A DNA stretch of 11,815 nt from VGWB01 sp964614245 (GTDB lineage Bacteria; Bacteroidota; Ignavibacteria; UBA10030): positions 1-11,815 of the forward strand of contig CAZTKU010000086.1 in assembly GCA_964614245.1 (NCBI GenBank), written 5' to 3'. The stretch's first letter is position 1, and each line of letters starts with the position of its first letter. Both the position numbers and the translations under genes were made by a program. The notes below the pieces were generated by a model. That model did not search any database. It was not told the origin of the DNA and saw only the letters and a program-made list of their open reading frames with translations. Shown here in pieces: positions 1-6,627 of this stretch.

Positions 1-357
1 CAGAAGATCGAACAGGTCGTGCAGAATTTTCTGAGCAACGCCGTCAAACATACACCGCAGCAGGGGGCGGTTGTCATTCACGTGCGTAAGGTCGCAATGG
101 TGATGGAGGAGGGGCAGCAACCGTCGGACTTCGTGATGGCCTCTGTCTTCAACAGCGGGCCGGGAATACCGAAGGAAGAACTCCCCCTGATCTTCGATCG
201 CTATCGAAACGTGACAGCCGCGAAAGAGGAGAAGAAAACTTCGAGCCTCGGGCTGATCATTTGCCAGCGTATTATCGAAGCTCATAGCGGAAAGATCTGG
301 GTCGAATCAGAACTGAGCAAAGGGGCCACTTTCTCTTTTGCGCTGCCGATTCATTAA
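1..357 (+). CDS. Sensor histidine kinase, C-terminal ATPase domain (5' end outside window)
   Basis: The frame is open from the first base, so only the last 118 residues are present. They form most of a HATPase_c domain, the ATP-binding part of a two-component histidine kinase. The N box is visible at window residues 4-17 (EQVVQNFLSNAVKH), a G1 box of the Asn variant at 51-56 (NSGPGI), an F-box-like IFDRY, and a G2 box near 83-85 (LGL) followed by IICQRIIEAHSGKIWVES. The protein ends in ALPIH, as is usual shortly after this domain. The dimerisation/phospho-His domain and any sensor region are upstream of the window, so the signal it reads cannot be told. The stop lies 21 nt before the next response-regulator gene, so the two are probably a cognate pair; that pairing is inferred from position. 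Confidence 0.9.
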   Translation, partial: QKIEQVVQNFLSNAVKHTPQQGAVVIHVRKVAMVMEEGQQPSDFVMASVFNSGPGIPKEELPLIFDRYRNVTAAKEEKKTSSLGLIICQRIIEAHSGKIWVESELSKGATFSFALPIH

Positions 358-378
358 CGAACCGCACTGTCATCAACC

Positions 379-1755
379 ATGCTGAAAGCGCCCATCTCCA
401 TCCTCGCGGTCGACGATGAGGAACCCTTCCTGAACATCTTGAAGACAATCCTCGAGGAGGAAGGATACATCGTGCATACGGCAGCCGATGGCGCCGCGGC
501 AATCAATGTCCTGCAGACCCTCCCGTTCGATCTCGTCTTGCTCGACGTCAAAATGCCGCGCGTCGATGGCATCGAAGTGCTTCGGTTTGTCAAAGAACGC
601 TATCTCGATACTCAGGTGATCATGCTCACAGGGGTTAGCGACATCAAGATCGCTGTGGAATGCATGCAGCTCGGTGCATATACCTACATCTCAAAACCCT
701 ATGCCACCGACGAACTGCTCGCGATCATCGATCGAGCCGTCGAACGCAAGCGCCTGCTCATTCAGAACAAGGCATTGAGGTCCGAGCTCGCGCGCCACGC
801 TCTCTCACCGTACATCGTCGGCCAAAGCAAGCATTTCCTCGACGTTCTGAGCCTTGCTTCTCGCGTCGCCCCAACCGATACGACAGTCCTCATCCAGGGA
901 TCGAGCGGCACGGGTAAGGAACTGGTCGCCAATTACCTGCACAGCAACAGCGCACGCAAAGATCAGCCGCTGATGGCACTGAACTGTGCCTCGATTCCGG
1001 AAACACTGATCGAGAGTGAGCTCTTCGGACACGAAAAGGGAGCCTTTACTGACGCCACGTCTACCAAGCAGGGATTAGTGGAAATCGCGAATGGCGGTAC
1101 GCTGTTCCTCGACGAGGTCGCGGAGATCTCCATGATGATGCAGCCCAAGCTCCTACGCTTTCTTCAAACGGGTGAGTACCGTCGAGTGGGAGCCAATAAA
1201 AACCTGAAGTCCGACGTGCGCATCATCTCTGCAACGAACAAGGACCTTCGCCAGGAGGTCGCTGCCGGTCGATTCCGGGAAGACCTTTTCTATCGCCTGA
1301 ATGTTATCACGCTCCAGCTCCCTCAGCTGCGCGAGCGTAAAGAGGACATCCCTCTCCTCGTCGATCATTTTCTCAAGACCCGTCTTCGCACAAAAGAACC
1401 GAAACAAATCGACGATAAAGCGCTGGAACTTCTGACGAAATACGACTGGCCGGGAAACGTCCGCGAGCTCGAGAACGTTATCGAGCGGGCAGCGATCCTC
1501 TCCCAGGATAACGTCATCCGCATCGATGATCTTGCGCTTCCCGTTGGAACACGCGCTATGTTCGATTCGCTCACCGAGAATACGACTGGGGTCCGTTTGG
1601 GTGGTGCGTTTTCCATGGACGAGATCGAGAAAGTTCACATCGACGGTGTCTTGAAATCTGTCGGCTGGAACAAGAACGTCGCAGCAAAAATCCTGGGAAT
1701 CAGCCTTAAGACGTTATACACCAAGATTCAACAGTACAGTCTTACCCGGCAGTAA
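379..1755 (+). CDS. NtrC-family sigma-54-dependent response regulator
   Basis: This 458-residue protein has the full three-domain NtrC/AtoC layout. The receiver domain spans about 5-120, with acidic pocket D12/D13, phospho-acceptor D56 in LLDVKMP, switch T84 and conserved K106. The sigma-54 AAA+ domain spans about 145-375: Walker A GSSGTGKE (174-181), the GAFTDA loop that contacts sigma-54 (221-226) and Walker B with D245/E246. The C-terminal Fis-type helix-turn-helix (about 425-455) contains AAKILGISLKTLYTKI. All key residues are present, so it should be able to open sigma-54 promoters when phosphorylated, most likely by the kinase encoded just upstream. No clear Shine-Dalgarno precedes the ATG; the start is chosen because the receiver domain begins at once. 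Target genes are unknown; one weak sigma-54-type promoter candidate lies downstream at 2423-2439. Confidence 0.95.
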   Translation: MLKAPISILAVDDEEPFLNILKTILEEEGYIVHTAADGAAAINVLQTLPFDLVLLDVKMPRVDGIEVLRFVKERYLDTQVIMLTGVSDIKIAVECMQLGAYTYISKPYATDELLAIIDRAVERKRLLIQNKALRSELARHALSPYIVGQSKHFLDVLSLASRVAPTDTTVLIQGSSGTGKELVANYLHSNSARKDQPLMALNCASIPETLIESELFGHEKGAFTDATSTKQGLVEIANGGTLFLDEVAEISMMMQPKLLRFLQTGEYRRVGANKNLKSDVRIISATNKDLRQEVAAGRFREDLFYRLNVITLQLPQLRERKEDIPLLVDHFLKTRLRTKEPKQIDDKALELLTKYDWPGNVRELENVIERAAILSQDNVIRIDDLALPVGTRAMFDSLTENTTGVRLGGAFSMDEIEKVHIDGVLKSVGWNKNVAAKILGISLKTLYTKIQQYSLTRQ

Positions 1756-1811
1756 ACGGTTTCGCTCACCTCAGAGCGCGCTGCCGCCATCCAGATATCC
1801 TCGCGCCAACG

Positions 1812-2315
1812 ATGACGCTCTATTTTCTCCGCCACGGCGACGCTGTCGAGAGCACAGTGCTTCACGATAGCGAACGACCCCTGAGCGAATTGGGCCAACA
1901 TCAGGGTGCAGTGGCCGGGCGATTCCTCCGCTCGTTGAACGCAAGCATGAGCCTCATTCTCGCCAGCCCGTTGCTGAGAGCCCAACAGATGTCAGCCGCT
2001 GTCAACCAGGAGATCGGTGGCGTTGCACTCTCCACGTCGGAATACCTCACCGCCTCAAGCGATCCGCGCCAGATCGTAGCCCGGTTGAGCCAGCTCAGCG
2101 CGCAGAACGTGATGCTTGTCGGCCACGAACCCCATCTGGGCAAGACAATTTCCTTGCTCATTTCCGGCAGCGAGGCTCAGTGTGTGGAGATGAAAAAGGG
2201 GAGCCTTGCGTGCCTGGAACTCTCCGCGCAGGTGGAGCGCGGACAGGCCCTTCTCAAGTGGCTTCTTACAACCAAACAAATGGAATCGGCTTTAAGGACA
2301 GCTAACGCTGTTTGA
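1812..2315 (+). CDS. sixA: SixA-like phosphohistidine phosphatase (histidine phosphatase superfamily)
   Basis: The 167-residue product starts with MTLYFLRHGDAVES, containing the catalytic RHG triplet (R7-H8-G9; H8 is the expected phospho-enzyme nucleophile). Further on are the LASPLLRAQQ motif, whose Arg is typical of the superfamily, and the second catalytic His in VGHEPHL (G104-H105-E106). Length and motif order match the short SixA group (E. coli SixA is about 160 residues) rather than phosphoglycerate mutases. SixA removes phosphate from histidine-containing phosphotransfer domains. It lies 56 nt after the response regulator on the same strand, which suggests, without proving, that it acts on this or a related phosphorelay. 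Generic small-molecule phosphatase activity is the main alternative. No strong ribosome-binding site is seen; the start fits the family N-terminus. Confidence 0.82.
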   Translation: MTLYFLRHGDAVESTVLHDSERPLSELGQHQGAVAGRFLRSLNASMSLILASPLLRAQQMSAAVNQEIGGVALSTSEYLTASSDPRQIVARLSQLSAQNVMLVGHEPHLGKTISLLISGSEAQCVEMKKGSLACLELSAQVERGQALLKWLLTTKQMESALRTANAV

Positions 2316-2422
2316 CGCGCCGCCATCCGGCCTCCCTCCTCCTTATCTGTGCCATCTTTATTCCTGATCTTGACATTCCCTCCCGTCCGATCCACCGGTA
2401 ACGCTTCGCTGGCGAGAATTCA

Positions 2423-2439
2423 TGGCATCGGGAGTGCGG
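2423..2439 (+). promoter_or_regulatory. Candidate sigma-54 (-24/-12) promoter
   Basis: The stretch reads TGGCATCGGGAGTGCGG. GG at 2424-2425 and GC at 2436-2437 are separated by exactly 10 nt, as in -24/-12 promoters, and the left half TGGCA is a full match. The right half is GTGC instead of TTGC, and the preferred A/T after it is absent. A transcript would start near 2449, about 83 nt before the next ATG. An NtrC-type activator encoded in the window makes this more plausible, but the match is partial and could be chance. Confidence 0.28.
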
Positions 2440-2518
2440 AGAAGGTTCAACACTTCAGGCTGGGCAGTTGATTCCGTGCCATAAAGGTCGTAAGATTGTT
2501 CAAGATCAACGGCCTGAC

Positions 2519-2524
2519 GAGGAG
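2519..2524 (+). promoter_or_regulatory. Ribosome-binding site that fixes the start at 2532
   Basis: GAGGAG lies 7 nt before ATG 2532. It selects this start over the in-frame upstream ATG at 2496, which would add 12 residues (including NGLTRRR) that do not look like the family N-terminus. Confidence 0.7.
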
Positions 2525-2531
2525 AAGAGCG

Positions 2532-3014
2532 ATGGAACTGAAAACCGTAAACATCGAGAAACCCGAATCGACCAACTTCATCTTGGGACAGTCTCATTTT
2601 ATCAAGACCGTCGAAGACATTCACGAGGCAATCGTCCAAACAAATTCTCAAATGAAATTCGGACTCGGCTTTTGTGAGTCATCCGGACCCGCGCTCGTTC
2701 GATGGACCGGAAACGATCCAAACCTGATTGAGCTCGCCAAGAGGAATGCGCTGGCCCTTTCGTGCGGCCACTGCTTCATTCTTTTCATGGAGAGCGGCTT
2801 TCCGGTCAACATCCTGAACACGATCAAGAATATCCCTGAGGTGTGTACCATCTACTGTGCGACCTCTAATCCCGTTGAAGTGATCGTCGCGGAGACGGAC
2901 CACGGACGCGGAATTCTGGGGGTCATTGACGGGGTAAAGGCGAAGGGGATTGAAAACGAAGCTGACATCAAGACGAGGAAGGAATTCCTCAGAAAGATCG
3001 GATATAAGCTTTGA
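2532..3014 (+). CDS. Adenosine-specific kinase family protein (PF04008-type)
   Basis: The 160-residue protein starts MELKTVNIEKPESTNFILGQ and is recognisable as the small adenosine-specific kinase family, best known from archaea such as Pyrobaculum and also found in scattered bacteria. Landmarks are the glycine/serine segment GLGFCESSGPALVRWTGND (about 44-62), the Cys/His patch CGHCFILFM (from residue 78) and the C-terminal IYCATSNPVEVIVAET...GRGILGVIDG section. Members bind AMP/adenosine; the physiological reaction is poorly established, so the name should be used with care. No signal peptide is visible, so it is cytoplasmic. It is the first gene after the 216-nt gap, with a good GAGGAG site, and is followed after 93 nt by the RidA gene, so it may head the transcript into the hut genes. 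A link to histidine breakdown is not evident. Confidence 0.85.
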   Translation: MELKTVNIEKPESTNFILGQSHFIKTVEDIHEAIVQTNSQMKFGLGFCESSGPALVRWTGNDPNLIELAKRNALALSCGHCFILFMESGFPVNILNTIKNIPEVCTIYCATSNPVEVIVAETDHGRGILGVIDGVKAKGIENEADIKTRKEFLRKIGYKL

Positions 3015-3095
3015 GGACCATCATTCTTTACCGTGTCCTGTAACATGAGAGAAGCTCCTTCCAGCGTATGCACTCCATTTATCATCCACTCCGTT

Positions 3096-3100
3096 GGAGG
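3096..3100 (+). promoter_or_regulatory. Strong Shine-Dalgarno that fixes the RidA start at 3108
   Basis: GGAGG ends 7 nt before ATG 3108. This chooses the start that begins directly with a lipoprotein signal peptide, rather than the upstream ATG at 3033. The site can pair with CTCC at 3089-3092 across a GTT loop, forming a small 4-bp hairpin. Confidence 0.75.
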
Positions 3101-3107
3101 TAAGAAT

Positions 3108-3590
3108 ATGAAATACTTTCTCATCTGTCTTATTGGATTTGCTTTCGCCGGCTGTTCGATGTGCAAGAATGCGATGCGGGAAATGGTCCAAGAGGAACTC
3201 GCTAAGAGCGGTGAGAAGCACTATTTCATCGAAGGACAGGCAATCGCTCCGTACACGCCTGCCATCGGAGTCGGAGGCCTTCTTTTCGTCTCGGGTCAAA
3301 TCGGTATGAAGCCAAGAAGCTCGGAATTGGCTGGACCCGATTTCGAGAGCGAAACGCGTCAGGTGCTCGACAACATTATCGCGATCTTGAAGAACGCAGG
3401 ATTTGACGCGTCCGATGTCGTTCAGTGTACGGTTTATCTGAAGGATGTCAACGACTTCGCCAAGATGAACTCCGTCTATTCAACCTATTTCCAACCGGGT
3501 AGATTTCCGACCAGGGCAACGGTTGAAGTATCAAACCTCGTGAGAAACGCTCGAATAGAGATCTCGGCGGTAGCGTACAAGGCCAGGTGA
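3108..3590 (+). CDS. RidA/YjgF/UK114 family protein with lipoprotein signal peptide
   Basis: The 160-residue product begins MKYFLICLIGFAFAGCSMC. This is a short Lys-led hydrophobic segment ending in a lipobox (FAGC, C16), followed by Ser at +2, which in many Gram-negatives favours the outer membrane. A polar linker runs to about residue 40, then a complete Rid domain to the end. Residues matching the E. coli RidA active site are kept: Y49 in APYTPA, SGQIG, R136 in FPTRATVEV (RidA R105) and E151 in RIEISAVA (RidA E120). It should therefore be able to hydrolyse 2-imino/enamine intermediates. Such reactions normally occur in the cytoplasm, so predicted export is odd. The stop overlaps a possible GTG start of hutU (GTGA), and the real hutU start is about 50 nt on, so it is likely co-translated with the histidine pathway. 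F at -3 makes the lipobox slightly non-standard. Confidence 0.86.
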   Translation: MKYFLICLIGFAFAGCSMCKNAMREMVQEELAKSGEKHYFIEGQAIAPYTPAIGVGGLLFVSGQIGMKPRSSELAGPDFESETRQVLDNIIAILKNAGFDASDVVQCTVYLKDVNDFAKMNSVYSTYFQPGRFPTRATVEVSNLVRNARIEISAVAYKAR

Positions 3591-3640
3591 AATCGGACGT
3601 GACGAGAGAAGGCTTCGAGCGACAAACATCGAAGAAGACC

Positions 3641-5311
3641 ATGAAGACAGCAAGATCCAAATCACCACCCACTGTCCGCGCGCCCCGGGGTTCAGCACTC
3701 ACGTGCAAAGGCTGGATTCAGGAAGCGGCGCTGCGGATGCTGAAGAATAATCTCGATCCTGAAGTCGCTGAGAAGCCTCAGGAGCTCATCGTCTACGGCG
3801 GTACAGGAAAAGCCGCGCGCAACTGGGCATGTTATGACGCAATCGTCTCCTGTCTCAAAAGCCTCGAGAATGATGAAACATTGCTCGTGCAGTCGGGGAA
3901 GCCCGTCGGCATCTTCAAAACGCACCTCGATGCCCCGCGCGTGATCATTTGCAATTCCATGATTGTCCCGAAATGGGCAACGTGGGATGAATTTCGTCGT
4001 CTTGAGGGCCTCGGATTGACGATGTATGGCCAAATGACCGCGGGAAGCTGGATTTACATCGGCACACAGGGGATCCTGCAGGGAACCTACGAGACTTTGG
4101 CAGCCTGTGCCGCCCGGCATTACCATGGGAGCCTGGCAGGGCGCTTCCTCCTCACGGCCGGCCTTGGAGGTATGGGTGGAGCGCAACCGCTGGCCGCAAC
4201 GATGAATGGGGCAGCATGCCTCGTCGTCGAGGTCGATCCTGATCATATCCAGAGACGACTGAGGACTGGATATCTTGATACGATGGATGACAACCTCGAC
4301 GATGCGTTGATCCAGATCCGGGCCGCGAAAGAGAAAAAACTCCCGCTCTCAGTCGGTCTCCTTGGAAATGCTGCTGACATCATCCCGAAGATCGCTGATG
4401 GCAAGTTCTTGCCTGACATCGTGACGGATCAGACCTCTGCACATGACACGCTCAACGGATACTTGCCCGCAGGAATTCCCTACGCAAAAGCGCTTGAGCT
4501 GCGGAAGCGGAATCCGCAGAGGTATGTTCAAATGACGAAAGCCTCCATCGCCGAACATGTGAAAGGTCTGCTGAAGCTTCAGAAGAAGGGCGCGACCGTC
4601 TTCGACTACGGCAACAACATCCGGGGAGAGGCGCTCGCGAACGGAGTGAAGAACGCGTTCAACATTCCCGGGTTTGTGCCAGAATATATCCGTCCGCTCT
4701 TCTGCGACGGCAAGGGACCCTTTCGGTGGGCTGCTCTTTCCGGTGATCCTGAGGACATCTACCGCACGGATCGAGCCGTGAAGGAAACCTTCCCCGAAAA
4801 CAAACAACTCTGCAACTGGATCGAAAAGGCGCAGAAACACGTTGCGTTCCAGGGCCTGCCGGCGCGCATATGCTGGCTCGGCTACGGAGAGCGCGCCAAG
4901 ATGGGAAAAATCTTCAATGATCTTGTCGCCCAAGGAGAGTTGAAGGCTCCTGTTGTGATCGGACGAGACCATCTCGATTGCGGCAGCGTCGCATCCCCCA
5001 ACCGCGAAACAGAGAAGATGAGGGACGGCAGCGATGCCATCGCTGACTGGCCAATCTTGAATGCTCTTCTCAACGCTGTTGGTGGAGCCAGCTGGGTGAG
5101 CGTGCATCATGGTGGTGGTGTCGGTATCGGTCTGTCTATTCACGCCGGGATGGTCGTCGTGTGCGACGGCACCAAGGAGGCTGAAGAGCGGTTGCAGCGA
5201 GTCCTGACCTACGATCCAGGCCTTGGCATCATGCGCCACGCTGATGCAGGCTATGAGCGTGCGATCACAAACGCAAAGCTGTGGGGAGTGAGGGTACCGA
5301 TGATGCAGTAG
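3641..5311 (+). CDS. hutU: Urocanate hydratase (urocanase)
   Basis: This cytoplasmic enzyme converts urocanate to 4-imidazolone-5-propionate, the second step of histidine breakdown, using tightly bound NAD+ as an electrophile. From ATG 3641 the protein has 556 residues, close to the 552-557 usual for the family. It shows the N-terminal RAPRGSALTCKGWIQEAALR block, the nucleotide-binding motif GLGGMGGAQP (174-183), DYGNNIRGEA, and the active-site segment LPARICWLGYGER with C411 (Cys410 in the Pseudomonas enzyme). The C-terminal HHGGGVGIGLSIHAGM block is also present. An upstream in-frame GTG at 3587 overlaps the RidA stop and would add 18 residues unlike the family. I prefer 3641, which has only an AG-rich weak ribosome-binding site (GAAGAAG, 3631-3637). 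No histidase gene lies next to it in the window. Confidence 0.97.
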   Translation: MKTARSKSPPTVRAPRGSALTCKGWIQEAALRMLKNNLDPEVAEKPQELIVYGGTGKAARNWACYDAIVSCLKSLENDETLLVQSGKPVGIFKTHLDAPRVIICNSMIVPKWATWDEFRRLEGLGLTMYGQMTAGSWIYIGTQGILQGTYETLAACAARHYHGSLAGRFLLTAGLGGMGGAQPLAATMNGAACLVVEVDPDHIQRRLRTGYLDTMDDNLDDALIQIRAAKEKKLPLSVGLLGNAADIIPKIADGKFLPDIVTDQTSAHDTLNGYLPAGIPYAKALELRKRNPQRYVQMTKASIAEHVKGLLKLQKKGATVFDYGNNIRGEALANGVKNAFNIPGFVPEYIRPLFCDGKGPFRWAALSGDPEDIYRTDRAVKETFPENKQLCNWIEKAQKHVAFQGLPARICWLGYGERAKMGKIFNDLVAQGELKAPVVIGRDHLDCGSVASPNRETEKMRDGSDAIADWPILNALLNAVGGASWVSVHHGGGVGIGLSIHAGMVVVCDGTKEAEERLQRVLTYDPGLGIMRHADAGYERAITNAKLWGVRVPMMQ

Positions 5312-5364
5312 GTCCGCCCATTTCGCTATCTCAGCTTTGCTGTTGAGCCGGGAGACGACAGCTC

Positions 5365-6306
5365 ATGAGATTCATTGTATTCGGCACAGGAGGTGTAGGG
5401 GGATTCTTCGGCGGCAAACTCGCTCATGCAGGCGAAGATGTCTGGTTCATCGCTCGCGGAAAGCACCTGGAGGCGATGAGAGCAAACGGCCTCCACGTTA
5501 GGGCGACCGGCAGCGAATTGACAATCCCTCCTGGAAAAATCACTGACAACGTTGCCGACGTCGGGACCGTTGACGTCGTTCTCTTCTGCGTCAAGTCGTA
5601 CGATACAGAGACCGCCGCGCGACAGCTTTCTCCCATCCTCCACAAAGACTCCGTTGTGCTGAGCCTTCAGAATGGAATCGACAACGAAGAGAAGATCAGC
5701 CACCTTATCGAGCGCGGACAGGTCTACGGCGGAGCAGCGTACATCTCTGCACGCGTCACTGCACCTGGCAGGATAAGCGAGACAGGCGGCTTCCAACGGA
5801 TTGTCTTCGGACCGATGGATGGTCCGATCGATGAGCGCGCTCGCCAGATCCATCGTTCGCTCGTCAGTGCAGGCGTCAAGTGTGACCTGCGGGAGAAAAT
5901 ACTCGTGGATCTCTGGAACAAGTTCATTTTCATCGCTTCGATGGGCTCGTTTACTGCGATGTCCCGACTGACGCAAGGTGAGATCATCGCACAGCCGGAG
6001 ACCCTTTCACTTGTCTTCAATGCCATGCGAGAGGTTGAGGCCCTCGCCCGGAAACGAGGCGTCGATGTCCAGCCTCTTGATGAGGCAAAGATGCTTGAGG
6101 GTCTGAAACGCTTTGACAGTGAGACCCGCTCATCCATGTATTACGATCTCGTTGGAGAGAGACCCCTGGAGGTTGAAGCACTCAACGGCACCGTCGTGCG
6201 CCTTGGAAGAGAACTCGGGATTCCCACTCCGATTCATCATGCCATGTACGCTGCCCTGCTGCCATATCATCTCAAGCACACCAAGTTCCGACGAACTCAA
6301 TCGTAG
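5365..6306 (+). CDS. 2-dehydropantoate 2-reductase family protein (PanE/ApbA-like)
   Basis: The 313-residue protein starts MRFIVFGTGGVGGFFGG, a Rossmann NAD(P)-binding motif (G7-T-G-G-V-G12). The basic ARGKH after the second strand is typical of NADPH-using ketopantoate reductases. Catalytic residues align: K186 in LWNKFIF (E. coli K176), E269 in LEVEALNG (E. coli E256) and N274 in the following NG. The family reduces 2-dehydropantoate to pantoate in the pantothenate/CoA pathway, but many paralogues act on other 2-keto acids, so panE is not assigned firmly. A GGGAG site (5350-5354) lies 10 nt before the ATG. It follows hutU by 53 nt and precedes the small Cys protein by 13 nt, so it is part of the run. 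Its place between hutU and hutI is unexplained. PanB, the pathway partner, uses methylene-THF, a product that can be made from the folate units formed by ftcD/fchA; this link is speculative. Confidence 0.85.
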   Translation: MRFIVFGTGGVGGFFGGKLAHAGEDVWFIARGKHLEAMRANGLHVRATGSELTIPPGKITDNVADVGTVDVVLFCVKSYDTETAARQLSPILHKDSVVLSLQNGIDNEEKISHLIERGQVYGGAAYISARVTAPGRISETGGFQRIVFGPMDGPIDERARQIHRSLVSAGVKCDLREKILVDLWNKFIFIASMGSFTAMSRLTQGEIIAQPETLSLVFNAMREVEALARKRGVDVQPLDEAKMLEGLKRFDSETRSSMYYDLVGERPLEVEALNGTVVRLGRELGIPTPIHHAMYAALLPYHLKHTKFRRTQS

Positions 6307-6319
6307 CGCATCCTGACGT

Positions 6320-6532
6320 ATGCCTCAGAAGCCGTTGAACTCTGCAATCGGACTCTGCTTGCGTTGCCGCCACTCAACCACGATCAAGAGTGCACGCGAC
6401 GCTGTTTTCTACCTGTGCGAGCTCTCCAAAACGGATCCTCGCTTCCCGAAGTACCCTCGTCTCCCTGTCCTTGCGTGCGTCGGGTTCGAGGCGCGCGAAT
6501 CCAAGGATTCCAATCAGCATTCACAATCTTGA
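6320..6532 (+). CDS. Small conserved-looking four-cysteine protein (putative zinc-binding)
   Basis: The 70-residue protein has Cys at 13, 16, 33 and 53 (CxxC, then single Cys after 16 and 19 residues). The pattern CLRCRH...FYLCELS...DPRFPKYPRLPVLACVGFE resembles small uncharacterised proteins that I recall from several bacterial phyla; I know no function. The spacing suggests a small zinc ribbon or other metal site. Support for coding is the ordered Cys pattern, the dense conserved-style DPRFPKYPRLPVL segment and the tight fit 13 nt after the upstream stop. No Shine-Dalgarno is visible. A longer open frame of the downstream methyltransferase overlaps it in another frame, but that frame has no family features here. 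The last 13 residues look like a non-conserved tail. There is no signal peptide, so it is cytoplasmic. Confidence 0.68.
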   Translation: MPQKPLNSAIGLCLRCRHSTTIKSARDAVFYLCELSKTDPRFPKYPRLPVLACVGFEARESKDSNQHSQS

Positions 6533-6627
6533 TTCTTAAGGCACTTCTTCGTTTCTTGCGACCGACATTGTACGAAGGCCTCACACCGTTTCACATCCCA
6601 ACGGCTGCGATTGCCCACGAGAGTGTG

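Larger units (their letters stand above)
2316..2531 (+). other. Intergenic region upstream of the kinase/ridA/hut run
   Basis: This is the longest gap on the plus strand. It holds a pyrimidine-rich tract around 2331-2349, a TTGACA hexamer (2370-2375) with no matching -10 box at normal spacing, a sigma-54-like GG-N10-GC element (2423-2439) and a GAGGAG ribosome-binding site at its end (2519-2524). No small ORF with family features was recognised. It is the most likely place for the promoter of the downstream genes because the next gaps are shorter and mostly carry only ribosome-binding sites. Confidence 0.5.

Noticed and set aside
975..992. TGGCACTGAACTGTGCC as a sigma-54 promoter
   Set aside because: GG and GC are 11 nt apart instead of 10, and it lies inside the AAA+ coding region of the regulator gene.
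2319..2331. GCCG-CCATC-CGGC hairpin after sixA as a terminator
   Set aside because: Stem is only 4 bp and is followed by a C/T mix rather than a T-run.
2370..2375. TTGACA hexamer as a -35 box
   Set aside because: No TATAAT-like sequence at 16-19 nt downstream; the region there is GC-rich (CACCGG).
3033..3107. Longer RidA N-terminus from ATG 3033
   Set aside because: The strong GGAGG site sits before ATG 3108, and starting at 3033 would bury the lipoprotein signal behind 25 polar residues.
4349..5239. Long open frame (296 codons) on the minus strand opposite hutU
   Set aside because: It lies wholly antisense to a well-conserved urocanase, shows no recognisable motif, and such mirror frames are common in this base composition.
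6364..6627. Upstream extension of the methyltransferase frame covering the small Cys gene
   Set aside because: The first part (MPPLNHDQECTRRC...) has no family features and overlaps a frame with an ordered Cys pattern; it is treated as a shadow, apart from the possible TTG start at 6529.
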